Of a stretch of 64,000 nucleotides of DNA, positions 54,750 through 64,000 are shown one piece after another (position 1 is the first letter of the stretch; each line of letters begins with the position of its first letter). This stretch comes from Forficula auricularia (lineage: Eukaryota; Arthropoda; Insecta; Dermaptera; Forficulidae): assembly GCA_024734495.1 (NCBI GenBank), contig JALMQS010000887.1, positions 797,115 to 861,114 of the forward strand, written 5' to 3'. A program made the translations under genes and the position numbers. The notes under the pieces are model-generated. The model did not search any database and was not told where the DNA came from. It saw nothing but the letters and a program-made list of their open reading frames with translations.

Positions 54750-54800
54750 TAAAAGGGACTGATGATGAAGACCAGGTCTTCGAAATTATAGTCTCAAACA
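54750..54800 (+). ncRNA. Hammerhead ribozyme-like motif, intact core
   Basis: CUGAUGA at 54759-54765, U, stem II GAAGAC/GUCUUC with loop CAG, GAAA, UUAUAGUC, UC. Confidence 0.67.
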
Positions 54801-54925
54801 AATGAATGATATATATACAGATATATACGTGTATGTTTATTTGCATCAAGCAGAGGACAACCTCATCGTTTCTCTTTGTGAATCAACAACTCTGCTACTT
54901 TCGGCAAAAACAAAAACTTTTCAAT

Positions 54926-55679
54926 TAAATTTCTTTAGTGTTGAATGATCGATGTTTCACAGTGTTTTTAATTTAAAATTGATGATGTAAATGTTTCAAG
55001 ACAAATAATACAAATGAAATAATAAATAGAAAAAAATCACAATCAATATTTAACTATTTTAAAATATTCATAATAGTAAATGATCTATATATTTTCAATA
55101 ACTAATTACTTCTAGTGAAAATTTGTTGTGAATGAAAGTTTAAATTGGTAAAATAATATAGGAGATCTACAGATCATAATAAAAATTGCATAAGATGCTA
55201 GATAGGTTTCACAAAAAATTATTATATTATATTAAAATGTTTCCCCTAGAACCAACATTATATGTAGATCAACTATTCGTTTACAAGTTAATCTACTCAA
55301 GCGGATTTGACTCTTTGATAGGATCAATTATCTATTGTTCATTATTTTGAACACATTAAAACTTAACACGCTCGAACTAAACCTAATTTAATCTTCACCA
55401 AACATCAACTTGACCATGAATTTTCTAACATTAAAAAATAAATTAAATAACAATGTTTGCAGTACTATTTGTATGAATGATTTTACAATTTATTATCTAC
55501 ATTATTATTAATTATAAAACTAATCATAACGTTATTTATTTTCTTGAAATACTTTTTGTGAAATTATAAAGAATAATGAGTGTGGCTGTGATCTTAATGA
55601 CGAAATGATATTTAATTAGCAGCCAATATATTTATTTATAATTTTATATTAATATTTTTTTGTCGTAGGAATCGAAACT
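54926..55679. other. No recognisable gene
   Basis: AT-rich sequence. Nothing could be identified. Confidence 0.4.
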
Positions 55680-55769
55680 GTTGACAATAATTAAAATGCG
55701 AAGTGTTTCGAAAAAATTTATACCCACTTTAACAGCTTATTTATTAATAATTTTTTATCCTTTTCAGTT

Positions 55770-56096
55770 TTAACCGATTTAGATTAATGGATGGGGAGTC
55801 GGGTTGGCCGAGCTGGGCCCGCTTCAGCATCGTTGATGACGATGTTCAAGCGGGAGGCCGGGGTTCGATCCTGGCTAGCATATAAAATTTCTACCGGCTA
55901 AAACTCGGCTCCCTCACTAACCCTAGTATCACTTTACTTGTGCTATCTAAATGGGATTTGTTCCCGGTGACAATAAATAAATAAAATTAAAAAAAAAATA
56001 AAAAATTAATGGATGAAGCCAGACTAAGCAGTGAACAAAGAAAATTTATTTCTAAATGTTACTTTAAGTTTGAATATGTGGATGAAGTGGAAAGAT
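55770..56096 (+). pseudogene. DUF4817-type transposase N-terminal fragment, plus copy
   Basis: Skipping the SINE, the frame reads NRFRLMDEARLSSEQRKFIS, then KCYFKFEYVDEVER and a stop at 56096. LSSEQRKFI..CYFKFE is the typical start of the DUF4817 helix-turn-helix found in mariner-like transposase relatives. The rest is missing. Confidence 0.7.
55794..56004 (+). mobile_element. tRNA-derived SINE with target duplication
   Basis: It begins GGGAGTCGGGTTGGCCGAGC (A box), has CCGGGGTTCGATCCTGGC (B box) near 55857, a non-tRNA body and an A-rich tail. Perfect 11-bp duplications ATTAATGGATG flank it (55783-55793 and 56005-56015). The tRNA part has a long variable-arm-like segment as in Leu or Ser tRNAs. 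Confidence 0.9.
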
Positions 56097-56199
56097 AGTT
56101 TAGTATAGAGTTTCAGATTCATATAATCGTCTTAATAATAAATTAAATAGTCAAATTATCCTCGACATTTGCATATACTGGGGACCTACTTATGATAAG

Positions 56200-56628
56200 C
56201 CAGTTAATTTAACTGTAGCCTCCCCGCTACAAACAAACTTTCTTGGAAACTGAATTCTCTGCACATCTTGCCAAGTAGGTACCACTCGCAAAATTGCACT
56301 CTTCATCTTTATTGACAGCATAGACTTCTAATGCCTTCAAATTGGTAAGGGAACATGATTTTAAAATTTCTATCTCACAACCCACTTGCCCAACAGATTT
56401 ACATAACTCTAGCGAATTCACCAATCTTTCTTGATCTATGAAGCTTGTCATTGTCCGTGGTCTTCTGAAACGTTTCTTGAAACATTCTGGTCAGTTTCAT
56501 CTACTTCAAATTTATCTCTAATTCTACCATTATAGGTCGCGTATTGGTAACCCTCTACTAAACTGCCTTTGCATGTACTTCACTTCCATTTTCAAACTTA
56601 ATTTGTCTTTAAAATAAATTTCCTTTGC
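56200..56628 (-). pseudogene. DUF4817-type transposase N-terminal fragment, minus copy
   Basis: In shifting frames the minus strand gives KFENGSEVHAKAV, VEGYQYATYNGRIRDKFEVD, TDQNVSRNVSEDH, then RPRTMTSFIDQERLVNSLEL, CKSVGQVGCEIEI, NLKALEVYAV. The order (FE...EV, IRDKFE..GTVQNV, GRPRT, S..S) follows the DUF4817 pattern. Its start lies beyond the transposon at 56629-57369, at about 57412. An open run of 74 codons (56227-56451) ends CAENSVSKKVCL. Broken by frameshifts and stops. Confidence 0.65.
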
Positions 56629-57369
56629 TTAAGGTAGTTGTTCCGACAAAATGGGTTTTCTAAGGATTTTTTTGAAATTTAGACAGATTAATATTTAAAT
56701 ACTTCTGCATCGATTGGTGGCAAAACGAAATTTATGAACAATATAGTTCCGGAGATATTAAATTTCAATAATAGAGTTTTTCAGACTCTTATACATTGCA
56801 CTATACGGGATATCGCAAAATTTACATACATATTTAATTATAATTAAGAAACCCTTCTTACCATTTTTATAAAAAACTAAACCAACATTAAACAATAACC
56901 AATACATAATTTAAGACAATTTTGATTCATAGTTACAACACAGTTTCTGAGATAATAATGAATAAATAATGAAAAATGTATAAAAAAAAAATTTACACTA
57001 AAAACAATTTGGCAACAGCTCATTTATTTAACCAGCGAAAGATGTATAAAGCGCGCATGCGCTAGATTTTTTCAAAATTATAATTTTCATAAGGTGTAAT
57101 GTAGGCGTTGATTACATTTGTTAAAAAATAACAAAACGATTTTTATAGAAATATTTTAACTTTTAAAATGTATTTTATCTGTCATTTTAATATAAAAATA
57201 TTCAATCTCTTACAATGGCGCCAGATTTGTCAAACGAGCACGGGATTGGCTAGAAACGGTATATAAACAGCAAAAAGTTTTGGGCTTATGAATTATGAAT
57301 CCTTATTGTCTGTTCTATATACTCTAGCATTAACTTTTTGCTAGTATTGTCGCGAAACAACTACCTTAA
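56629..57369 (-). mobile_element. TTAA-ended non-autonomous transposon, family E copy C (complete)
   Basis: 741 bp, inverted relative to 31141-31874. Ends TTAAGGTAGTTGTTCCGACA and CGAAACAACTACCTTAA. It splits the minus-strand DUF4817 remnant. Confidence 0.9.
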
Positions 57370-57580
57370 GCTTAGTCTGACTTCATCCACTATTTCAAAT
57401 CGGTTAAAACTGAGAAGGTAAGAAATTTGCGTTCACGTTCACAAATTGCTAGTTTATTTTTGGCATTATCCACATGTCTTTGACTTTCAAGAATTGATTC
57501 AATTGTCGCGAAACAACTACCTTAAGCTTAGTCTGACTTCATCCACTATTTAAAATCGCTTAAAACTGAGAAGGTAAGAA
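57346..57580. repeat. Tandem duplication of the transposon end enclosing copied exon sequence
   Basis: ATTGTCGCGAAACAACTACC through GAGAAGGTAAGAAA occurs at 57346-57424 and again at 57502-57580 with two or three differences. Between them, 57436-57502 is a reverse-complement copy of 32113-32179. Confidence 0.92.
57436..57502 (-). pseudogene. Inverted 67-bp copy of PIL1-like exon 2
   Basis: Base-by-base comparison finds no difference from the complement of 32113-32179, which encodes residues around ESILESQRHVDNAKNKLAIC. No splice sites or flanking intron came with it. It looks like filler DNA copied during break repair, or a template switch. Confidence 0.93.
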
Positions 57581-57660
57581 AATTGCCCAAGGTATAAGCT
57601 GTTAAAGTTGATATACATTTTCTTCGTACACCCTTTATAAATACATTAGCTACTCATTAA

Positions 57661-57770
57661 TGGTTCGATTCTGAAACGTAATGTAAACCCACTCCTGGAA
57701 CTTTTTGTAAATCTTATTTAGTTACAGCGGTGGGGGTCATAGTTTGCGTTTTAGAATCGACCAATAAATC
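57661..57770. mobile_element. Short inverted-repeat element
   Basis: GGTTCGATTCTGAAACG at 57661 pairs with CGTTTTAGAATCGACC at 57750. About 105 bp, possibly a MITE; no clear target duplication. Confidence 0.5.
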
Positions 57771-59160
57771 ATTTCGTTGTAAAAAATAATAATAGGCTGA
57801 AAGTAAACCAGGAATGCCTTGATCTTATATTTAAATGAAGGACGTCAGCAAATTATTATTGCATAAAGATTTAACAGAAATTTTTCTACAATTTCGAAAG
57901 ACATTTCGTTCTCCTTGCAATAATGAAAAATTGAAAAATATTAAATTCAACGTCTTACAAATCATGAGCTTGATTTGTAAAACTTGATAGAACATCGAAC
58001 ACTTAAATAGACTTATTTTTTATTTGAATCTTAAAAATTTGGATTAATGATTTTTTAGATTAAATCATTCATGGTGTCAATAGAAAATTAATTAATTTTA
58101 TCTATTAAGCTCACGATATTTCCGCTTCTATAGCTAGAGCCGTTTTCAAGTTTTCTTAGATTTAAAGAAGTTCAATTAATACTTGAAATAGCTCAAGAAG
58201 TTGAAACGTTGAGTTTTTGAAATAAAATTTTTATTAATCTTCTAGATTACACTAAATAATTTTTTATGAAGGTTGCCTGTCTCATTTATATTTATTTATT
58301 TATTCATTTATATACTTATATTTATAGTATATATAGTATAGTCTGGAATTTTTTTAATGGAATTTCGTTAATTTTTTTTTCATAATTATTTTAACAATTT
58401 TTTATATTATTTAATAATAAAATTTTTAATTTAATAAGTGGATTTTTCGCATTACTTTTTATTCAATTTTTAAAAATTTTGCCAAATCAGCAAGAAGTCT
58501 GAATATGTATATAATATATACCAAAAGGATTTTTTTTTATTCTTTTTCTCAACAATGACCCTCTAGTTTGTTCCTTTATATGAGAAACCAATAAGATCAA
58601 ATTATTTAGTCGGTGTAAAAATGTTAACATGCCGCATTGAGATCAATGTTGAAATACCGGTTCTTGTTTTTATAAATAGGGACAAAGGCGAGAGGAACTC
58701 GTATACTTAGGGTTTCCGTACTTAATATACAGTGCCTAGAGCACCGAGCGATGCTCGTTAACTTTTTGCCTCTAACTAGCTTAAGTTTCAAATTTCAAGA
58801 CTCTGCGACTTTCCGAAGATTAGATATGAACGATTAAAATATTTATTTTGCGATATGACTAATTTAAACCCACTTCCTTTATTTCAATCGGATTAAAATT
58901 AATACAAGACTAATAAATCATCAGACTTGATAAGTACACCAATTTTTAGCGAAATCGTTAAAGCCGTTTTCGAGAAACCGATTATATATATACAAGAATT
59001 TCTCGTTTAATATAATAAGATGTTATTGTAAAAGTGCGAAATAAGGCAATGGGACGGTAAAGTATGAAACCCTTAATATTTCACACATTTCCAAGGCATT
59101 CTATTTCCAGGAATTGTATATAATTCCCTGGAAATCTATAGAATGCGTGAAGTTTCTAGA
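57771..59160. other. No recognisable gene
   Basis: AT-rich sequence. 58095-58165 on the minus strand (UUGAAAACGG, GGAAAUAUCGUGAGC) faintly recalls a decayed hammerhead. GAGCACCGAGCGATGCTC at 58740 echoes GAGCATCGCTCGGTGCT at 2705, a short shared repeat. 59060-59160 has a small inverted pair (TTCCAGGAATTG). Confidence 0.4.
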
Positions 59161-59194
59161 ATAAATATTAAATGTCTTGTGTTGTTTTAATTAA

Positions 59195-59400
59195 CACTAT
59201 AGGGTCGTTCCAGGTCAAATCAACACAATTTTTAAACAAAATTTACCTCACCATCTCAGATTTTCATGAAATTTGGCACAGGAGTACTATTCATATCGAC
59301 GAGATTGAGTTGAGATTGAAGAATCAACATTGTTTCGATTATTCGGGAGTGAGGCAGCGCCGTGCAGAGTGCGTAACAGATAGTGGGGTTTGAAGTTTGG
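59195..59400. repeat. Dispersed repeat (GGTCGTTCCAGGTCAAATC)
   Basis: GGTCGTTCCAGGTCAAATCA followed by CATGAAATTTGGCACAGG resembles widespread transposon sequence. Its other end may be near 59640-59670 (TTTAGCTCAGATCGGAC). Confidence 0.4.
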
Positions 59401-59633
59401 TTAATTAGGTCGTTTATATATATATATATTAGGGAGAGCATGGGGGAGATTACTGAGCCTTGTGAAACTCCAGCATTTGTAGAGAAACATTCAGATGACG
59501 TTCCATCAACCAGATTCTTTGGATAGGATATGTTGGTTCGACCTGATTTTCGTTTGGTGAAGCTCAGAGTCGGAGCCTGCCTGATATGAATGATTTTGAA
59601 ACGAAATTTTTTCCTATTAGAACCATATTTCAA
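59330..59633 (-). pseudogene. Non-LTR retrotransposon reverse transcriptase fragment
   Basis: Minus strand: VDGTSSECFSTNAGVSQGSV, ISPMLSLIYIYINDLI, NQTSNPTICYA, then frameshift. AGVPQGSVLSP..F..YINDL is the conserved block before the catalytic YADD of Jockey or I-type reverse transcriptases; the YADD region is present only as a shifted YAL. Only about 100 codons survive. Confidence 0.82.
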
Positions 59634-59754
59634 AAAACTGAACTCACTAATTTGCGAAATTTAGCTCAGATCGGACAAACAGTCTAAAATTCTAATTGTC
59701 CACAGATTGAGTCTTTTATACATTTGACATTGAAAAAGAAACTCAAACGACTTA

Positions 59755-59961
59755 GGGCCTGTTGTATGTCGGTTGGTAAACTCTTTTTAAACGTTGACAA
59801 AGGACAAAACCTTAAAATTCACCTTGTGCCGGGTGGGATGGCCAATCAGATGACAGGCACTTTCATCTGATTGGCCATCCCACCGGGCATAAGGTGAATT
59901 CTAAGGTTTTACCCTTTACCAACATTTATAAAGAGTTTACAAACCGACATACAACTGGCCC
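59755..59961. mobile_element. Near-perfect hairpin MITE (PIF/Harbinger-like)
   Basis: 207 bp that folds along its full length: GGGCCTGTTGTATGTCGGTT at the left, its near complement at the right, and CCACCCGGCACAAGG-type pairing to a loop at 59850. Flanks TTA and TAA fit a TWA target imperfectly. Confidence 0.8.
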
Positions 59962-62189
59962 TAAATGTCATTAACTTAGGACTTACGAATGCACTAGTCA
60001 AATTTTGAACCTTGACTTTTATTTCCCATTTTCTTCGTTATTGTTGAAATCTCAACTCAACTTGAATAAAATTTAATTAAAACATATTTTTCTCATTATA
60101 TAATTATATTGGCGTATTTAAAACACCCCGTTTGCAAAGAATCATCCTAGTTATGTAATATGTGGTGCAATTTATTCTGAAATGGATGATCTTCTTCTGA
60201 CAACATGTGCTATTGGCATATTGACGACTTTTCCGATTCCAGCCGAATTGCTTCCGTCCTTATTCCATTGGAATTGATCGAGAAGATTTAGAGTTGCGAT
60301 TATATCTTTTTTAGAAACGCAACAGCTATACTCCATAAGAGTATATGACATTGCCAGTAAAGGTATATATATAGCTGAATTAAAAATATTCACAGATTAG
60401 AAAAAGAAAAATGATTTTTTTGAACTTGATACCCGATGCGGCATGGCTTTCCGTTATCCGATAAATTTGCATTATAAAGAAGTTAAATTGGGCATAGCTA
60501 CTATATACCTAGAAACAAAATTAGGGATTCTTATTTAAGAAAATTTGAAGTTATTAAGTACCAACCTTAGATATAATAATAAAATAACTCTAATATTTTA
60601 GAATGAGGATAAGATAAGAATAACTCGAATAATATAATTTGAGCAAAATCTTTCTATTAAACCTATTCTATTTAATGCATTTATGTAAATATGTATTCTT
60701 TACTTTTTGAAAATCGACAAATTTTAATACTTTTATTCAAATGTTTATATTTATCAACATTAATGTTAATCTTTTTATTTCTAGATCATATTTTATTTTC
60801 CAATTTTTCAAAAGAAAAAACATGACTTTATTAAATTTCTTATGTTTAATTTCCTTTTTAGAACAAATAAATTTTATACATAAATCAATTAATTTTTTTA
60901 TTAATTTTCAATTTGAGGACTAATCTATATTTATATTTGTGCTATATAAATTACATTTGAGAAACAGTATAATATATATTTATAAACAAGTTTCTTTTTG
61001 TTTTATTATAAATAAATTTGAAGTATTTAAAAATTTTTTAAAATTAACAAATAATAAAAAATATCTAATAGTAATGTGAATTATTCAATTTACTTTAAGA
61101 TACATTTCATCATTTTAACCTGTTCATTTGGATTCATTTTTTTTATCAATCTTTTTTTATTATTCTTAAGATATTGTTCAGAAGATATGCTTTCGCTCGT
61201 TTTGATCTGCACTGAAATTAGCAACTGTTGGGGCGTCGCTGCAACCCCGCCGTGTGCTCGGCTGTACTTTTAGCTGTACTCTGTAATCTCAGTTCAAATA
61301 TTCAGGGGGATTTCAGCGACGGCTGATCAGGTGCCAATTTCCGGAATCCGCTTCCTCCTAACAATGGTTAAAGAATATCTAATCTATATTAACTTAATAT
61401 TATATTCTTCTTGGGGAATTCCTTTCGAATTCATTAGAAAGAACATCATTTGGGAAAATAATAAATTTTTTTTTATTTCGATAGGTTTCTTTCACAACCT
61501 CAGGACCTACAAATCCATCTGTCGGTACCACAGTGAAGAAATTAATTAAGGAAACACTCTCTCTATAATATTCAACAAAAAAATTGATACATATACATAC
61601 TTCTTCTGCCTTCCTTCTTACCACTATACACACAAAACATTTTAATTTATGTAACAATTTTCTAGAATGCTTTCAATTTTTTACGGTCTGAAATTTATTT
61701 TAGATGCTATATTTTTTTGTCTCCTTATAATCGTTTTTATTTCAATTGAACTGTATATATTAATATATTATGATATATTTTTTTAGTTCATATACTTAGG
61801 TTTTTTTTTAATTCAAATAAATTCACCGATTTATAATTTTTTATTAATTTGGGGGGTAAATCTTGATTATCTGTGATTCGAATTTATTCCTCTATATGAG
61901 AGGTATTAGCGAGGTTAGAACCGCTAGAAATTTCCTAATTAATAATTAGTATAACTATTAATTTTAAACAAATAATCAGAGACAATTAATTTATTATTTA
62001 AAAGCGCATTCTAAATTTTCCTAAAATTTTTGAAATTTTCAGAAAATTCGAAATATTGTTAAAATATTTAAAATGCAAATTAATATTTTATCATTTTATT
62101 TATATAATATACATTTTGGGTTTATTGTAATAATAATATATTACATACAACATATAAAAAAATGGAATTTGAACTTATATACATTTAAT
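59962..62189. other. No recognisable gene
   Basis: AT-rich. 61195-61345 is notably GC-richer (GGGGCGTCGCTGCAACCCCG, GGCTGATCAGGTGCC) with no recognised coding match. 60180-60390 minus has a 73-codon open stretch without family resemblance. Confidence 0.4.
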
Positions 62190-62339
62190 CGAGGGGTGAA
62201 CCGCGATTGGAATTAGGTGTACACCGTCTTTGGAATTATTTTGGAATTCATTAGATAATGCCCCTTTATCTATTGTCTTCTACTTGGAAATGAAAGTGGA
62301 AGTAGGTGTACACTATATTAAGTCGCAGTTCACCCCTCC
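62190..62339 (+). mobile_element. hAT-like MITE, CGAGGGGTGA family, copy 6
   Basis: 150 bp between perfect duplications CATTTAAT (62182-62189 and 62340-62347). Ends CGAGGGGTGAACCGCGATTG and GTTCACCCCTCC. Confidence 0.93.
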
Positions 62340-62544
62340 CATTTAATTATTTATATAATATTTTTGGCGAATTTCATTTAATTCTATCAATACATATTTC
62401 CAATAGTAAATTCATTCCTATTTATTTTCTTAAAGTTTCAATTTATGACATTACATAATTTAAATTTAACTCACACTTATTTAACTTTAATCTTAAAACA
62501 TTGGTGATTAAGTTATATATTTTTTGGTAAAAATCAGGAAATGG

Positions 62545-62695
62545 TTAGAAAACTTTATTTTCATTGAATACATGCTTTTCGGTTGATATTTCTTTCCACA
62601 TTGATAAGCACGTTGAGAGCAGCCTTTGCACGCCTTTAGTCGAGAGACAAGTACAATAGCCATTAGGGCATCCCGGGGGCTCTCCGACCTCTGTC
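62545..62695 (-). other. Possible exon, GC-richer and cysteine-bearing
   Basis: Minus-strand frames give GEPPGCPNGYCTCLSTKG or LKACKGCSQRAYQCGKKYQ. The block is much richer in GC than its surroundings and a TTGGGACAG acceptor-like site precedes it. No family assigned; frame undecided. Confidence 0.25.
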
Positions 62696-62824
62696 CCAAG
62701 AAAATAGGAAATGTTTTGTGATTTGAAATGAATCAAATTCATTTATTTTTATACAAATATTATTAATTTTTAAATTGATATCCCAAAAGACAACTTTATA
62801 GCCGCTTCTAAAAAATCTATGAAT

Positions 62825-63715
62825 TAATTTGATTTTTGTTCGAGAAACTTCATTTTTCATCTACCACTATATATTATATAGATTATACTTTTGGAAACAT
62901 TAGTTTTCGGTCGCAATTAATATAAATATATGACAATTGAAAACAAAACAAAAAAGCTAAAGTAGGTCCCATATTTCTTATTAAAACTTAAATTTGATTT
63001 TGTTTGAGAGACTTCATTTTTCATCTACCACTAAATAATATATAGATTATACTTTTAGAAACATTAGTTTTTCGGTCGCAATTAATATAAATATATGACA
63101 ATTGAAAACAAAACAAAAAAGCTAAATTAGGACCCATATTTCTTATTAAAACTCAAATTTGATTTTATTCGAGAAACTTCATTTTTCATCTACCACTATA
63201 TATTATATCGATTATACTTTTGGAAACATTAGTTTCGGTCAATTAATATAAATATTTAAAACTCAAATTTGATTTTGTTCGAGAAACTTCATTTTTCATC
63301 TACCACTAAATAATATATAGATTATACTTTTGGAAACATTAGTTTTCGGTCGCAATTAATATAAATATATGACAATTGAAAACAAAACAAAAAAGCTAAA
63401 GTAGGTCCCATATTTCTTATTAAAACTCAAATTTGATTTTGTTCGAGAAACTTCATTTTTCATCTACCACTAAATAATAAATGGATTATACTTTTGGAAA
63501 CATTAGTTTTCGGTCGCAATTAACATAAATGTATGACAATTGAAAACAAAACATCGAGAAACTATTTTTTCATCTACCACTATATATTATTAGATTATAC
63601 TTTTGGAAACATTAGTTTTCGGTTGCAATTAATATAAATGTATGACAATTCAAAACAAAACAAAAAAAGCTAAAGTAGGACTCATATTTCTTATTAAAAC
63701 TCAATTTTTAATTAA
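62825..63715 (+). repeat. Satellite-like tandem array, about six units of roughly 165 bp
   Basis: ACTTTTGGAAACATTAGTTT recurs near 62887, 63051, 63217, 63329, 63489 and 63600. Each unit also contains ACTTCATTTTTCATCTACCA and GACAATTGAAAACAAAAC. Some units are shortened by about 50 bp. Non-coding. Confidence 0.93.
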
Positions 63716-63744
63716 GCATTGAAAAATATTTATCTTGACCTTCT

Positions 63745-63990
63745 TTAAATAATGAATTCTAGATATTTTTTGGGAAATATCATAGATCTACTGAATCCGA
63801 CCTGTAATGGAAGATTTTTGTTACATGTCAGAAGAGTTTTATTCACTCCCTCGATAATTGAACCGAAGGGGGTAAATACTACCCATATGAGAAAGTCGAA
63901 TCTACTTAGGTCTGTCTTTGGACCTGCATCTCTTGTCTCTGGCCCATAAGTACCTTCGTCGATTAGTCTAAGGAAAATCCATCCATTCAC
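63745..63990 (-). other. Unrecognised open stretch at the right edge
   Basis: 81 codons on the minus strand: RLIDEGTYGPETRDAGPKTD, RFDFLIWVVFTPFGSIIEGV, NKTLLTCNKNLPLQVGFSRS. The composition is protein-like and GC-richer than the satellite beside it. It could be an exon or a retroelement piece; no family assigned. Confidence 0.3.
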
Positions 63991-64000
63991 CGAAGGCTTT

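Larger units (their letters stand above)
54480..54925. mobile_element. Fold-back element with paired hammerheads
   Basis: Third relative of 9430-9957: AAGAGAAACAAAGAG, hammerhead (minus), CAATACCGTATGGATATTGA, hammerhead (plus), GCAGAGGACAACCTC, TACTTTCGGCAAAAAC. Confidence 0.8.
55680..57660. mobile_element. Inverted dimer of a DUF4817-type transposon remnant with later insertions
   Basis: The left end (55715-55780: CACTTTAACAGCTTA, CAGTTTTAACCGATTTAG) is mirrored at 57540-57620 (TAAGCTGTTAAAGTTGATAT). Each half carries a helix-turn-helix transposase fragment. A SINE (55794-56004), a family E element (56629-57369) and a tandem duplication with captured exon sequence (57346-57580) interrupt it. 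Confidence 0.7.

Noticed and set aside
55794..55880. tRNA gene with long variable arm
   Set aside because: It has a non-tRNA body, A-rich tail and 11-bp target duplications, so it is a SINE.
61331..61549. Possible last ATG101 exon (ISGIRFLLTMVKEYL)
   Set aside because: There is an acceptor-like CAG and a faint resemblance to the family tail, but the length and residues do not fit and the distance is over 10 kb.
62825..63715. CRISPR array
   Set aside because: The repeats are about 165 bp head-to-tail units without unique spacers of fixed length, in a eukaryotic context.

Overview
This is a eukaryotic, almost certainly invertebrate animal, genomic window. It is strongly AT-rich, with small coding exons separated by GT..AG introns and an intergenic and intronic space made almost entirely of transposable elements. 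Three cellular genes are visible, all on the + strand. The first is an internal part of SPT6 (SUPT6H; transcription elongation factor) in three exons between 1148 and 5113. The second is a coiled-coil gene resembling fungal PIL1/LSP1 eisosome BAR proteins, in three exons between about 29267 and 34310. The third is ATG101 (HORMA-type autophagy initiation factor), with four of its expected exons between 43764 and 50461. The SPT6 residues are close to the animal family in the S1 and tandem SH2 region, which is why I place the organism among animals. The species cannot be named from the sequence. No bacterial gene, CRISPR array, rRNA or intact tRNA gene was seen.

Layout. 1-5113: SPT6 exons, with a long palindrome in the 2.7 kb intron. 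5114-29266: about 24 kb with no recognisable host exon, packed with nested transposons (Tc1/mariner derivatives, hAT-like MITEs with 8-bp target duplications, a Helitron helicase fragment, non-LTR retrotransposon tails, SINEs, DUF4817-type transposase remnants, a 3.3 kb long-TIR element). 29267-34310: PIL1-like gene with MITEs and a mariner in its introns. 34311-43763: repeats, including a MITE-interrupted palindrome at 39450-40990. 43764-50461: ATG101, whose 6 kb second intron is filled with repeats. 50462-64000: more repeats, including a rearranged region (55680-57660) that carries an inverted copy of 67 bp of an exon of the PIL1-like gene, and a satellite of about 165 bp near the right edge.

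The most striking recurrent signal is a set of hammerhead-ribozyme-like motifs (CUGANGA, short stem II, GAAA, often followed by GUC). About eighteen have intact core sequences, in at least seven unrelated sequence contexts. Most lie as head-to-head inverted pairs inside fold-back repeats, and one set is an LTR-like direct repeat. This fits remnants of Penelope-like retroelements or retrozymes, which are known to carry minimal hammerheads, although no Penelope reverse transcriptase was found here. Every one of these motifs has one extra A or U between CUGANGA and stem II. The three host genes act in unrelated processes (chromatin and transcription, membrane shaping by inference, autophagy), and I see no functional link beyond chromosomal proximity.
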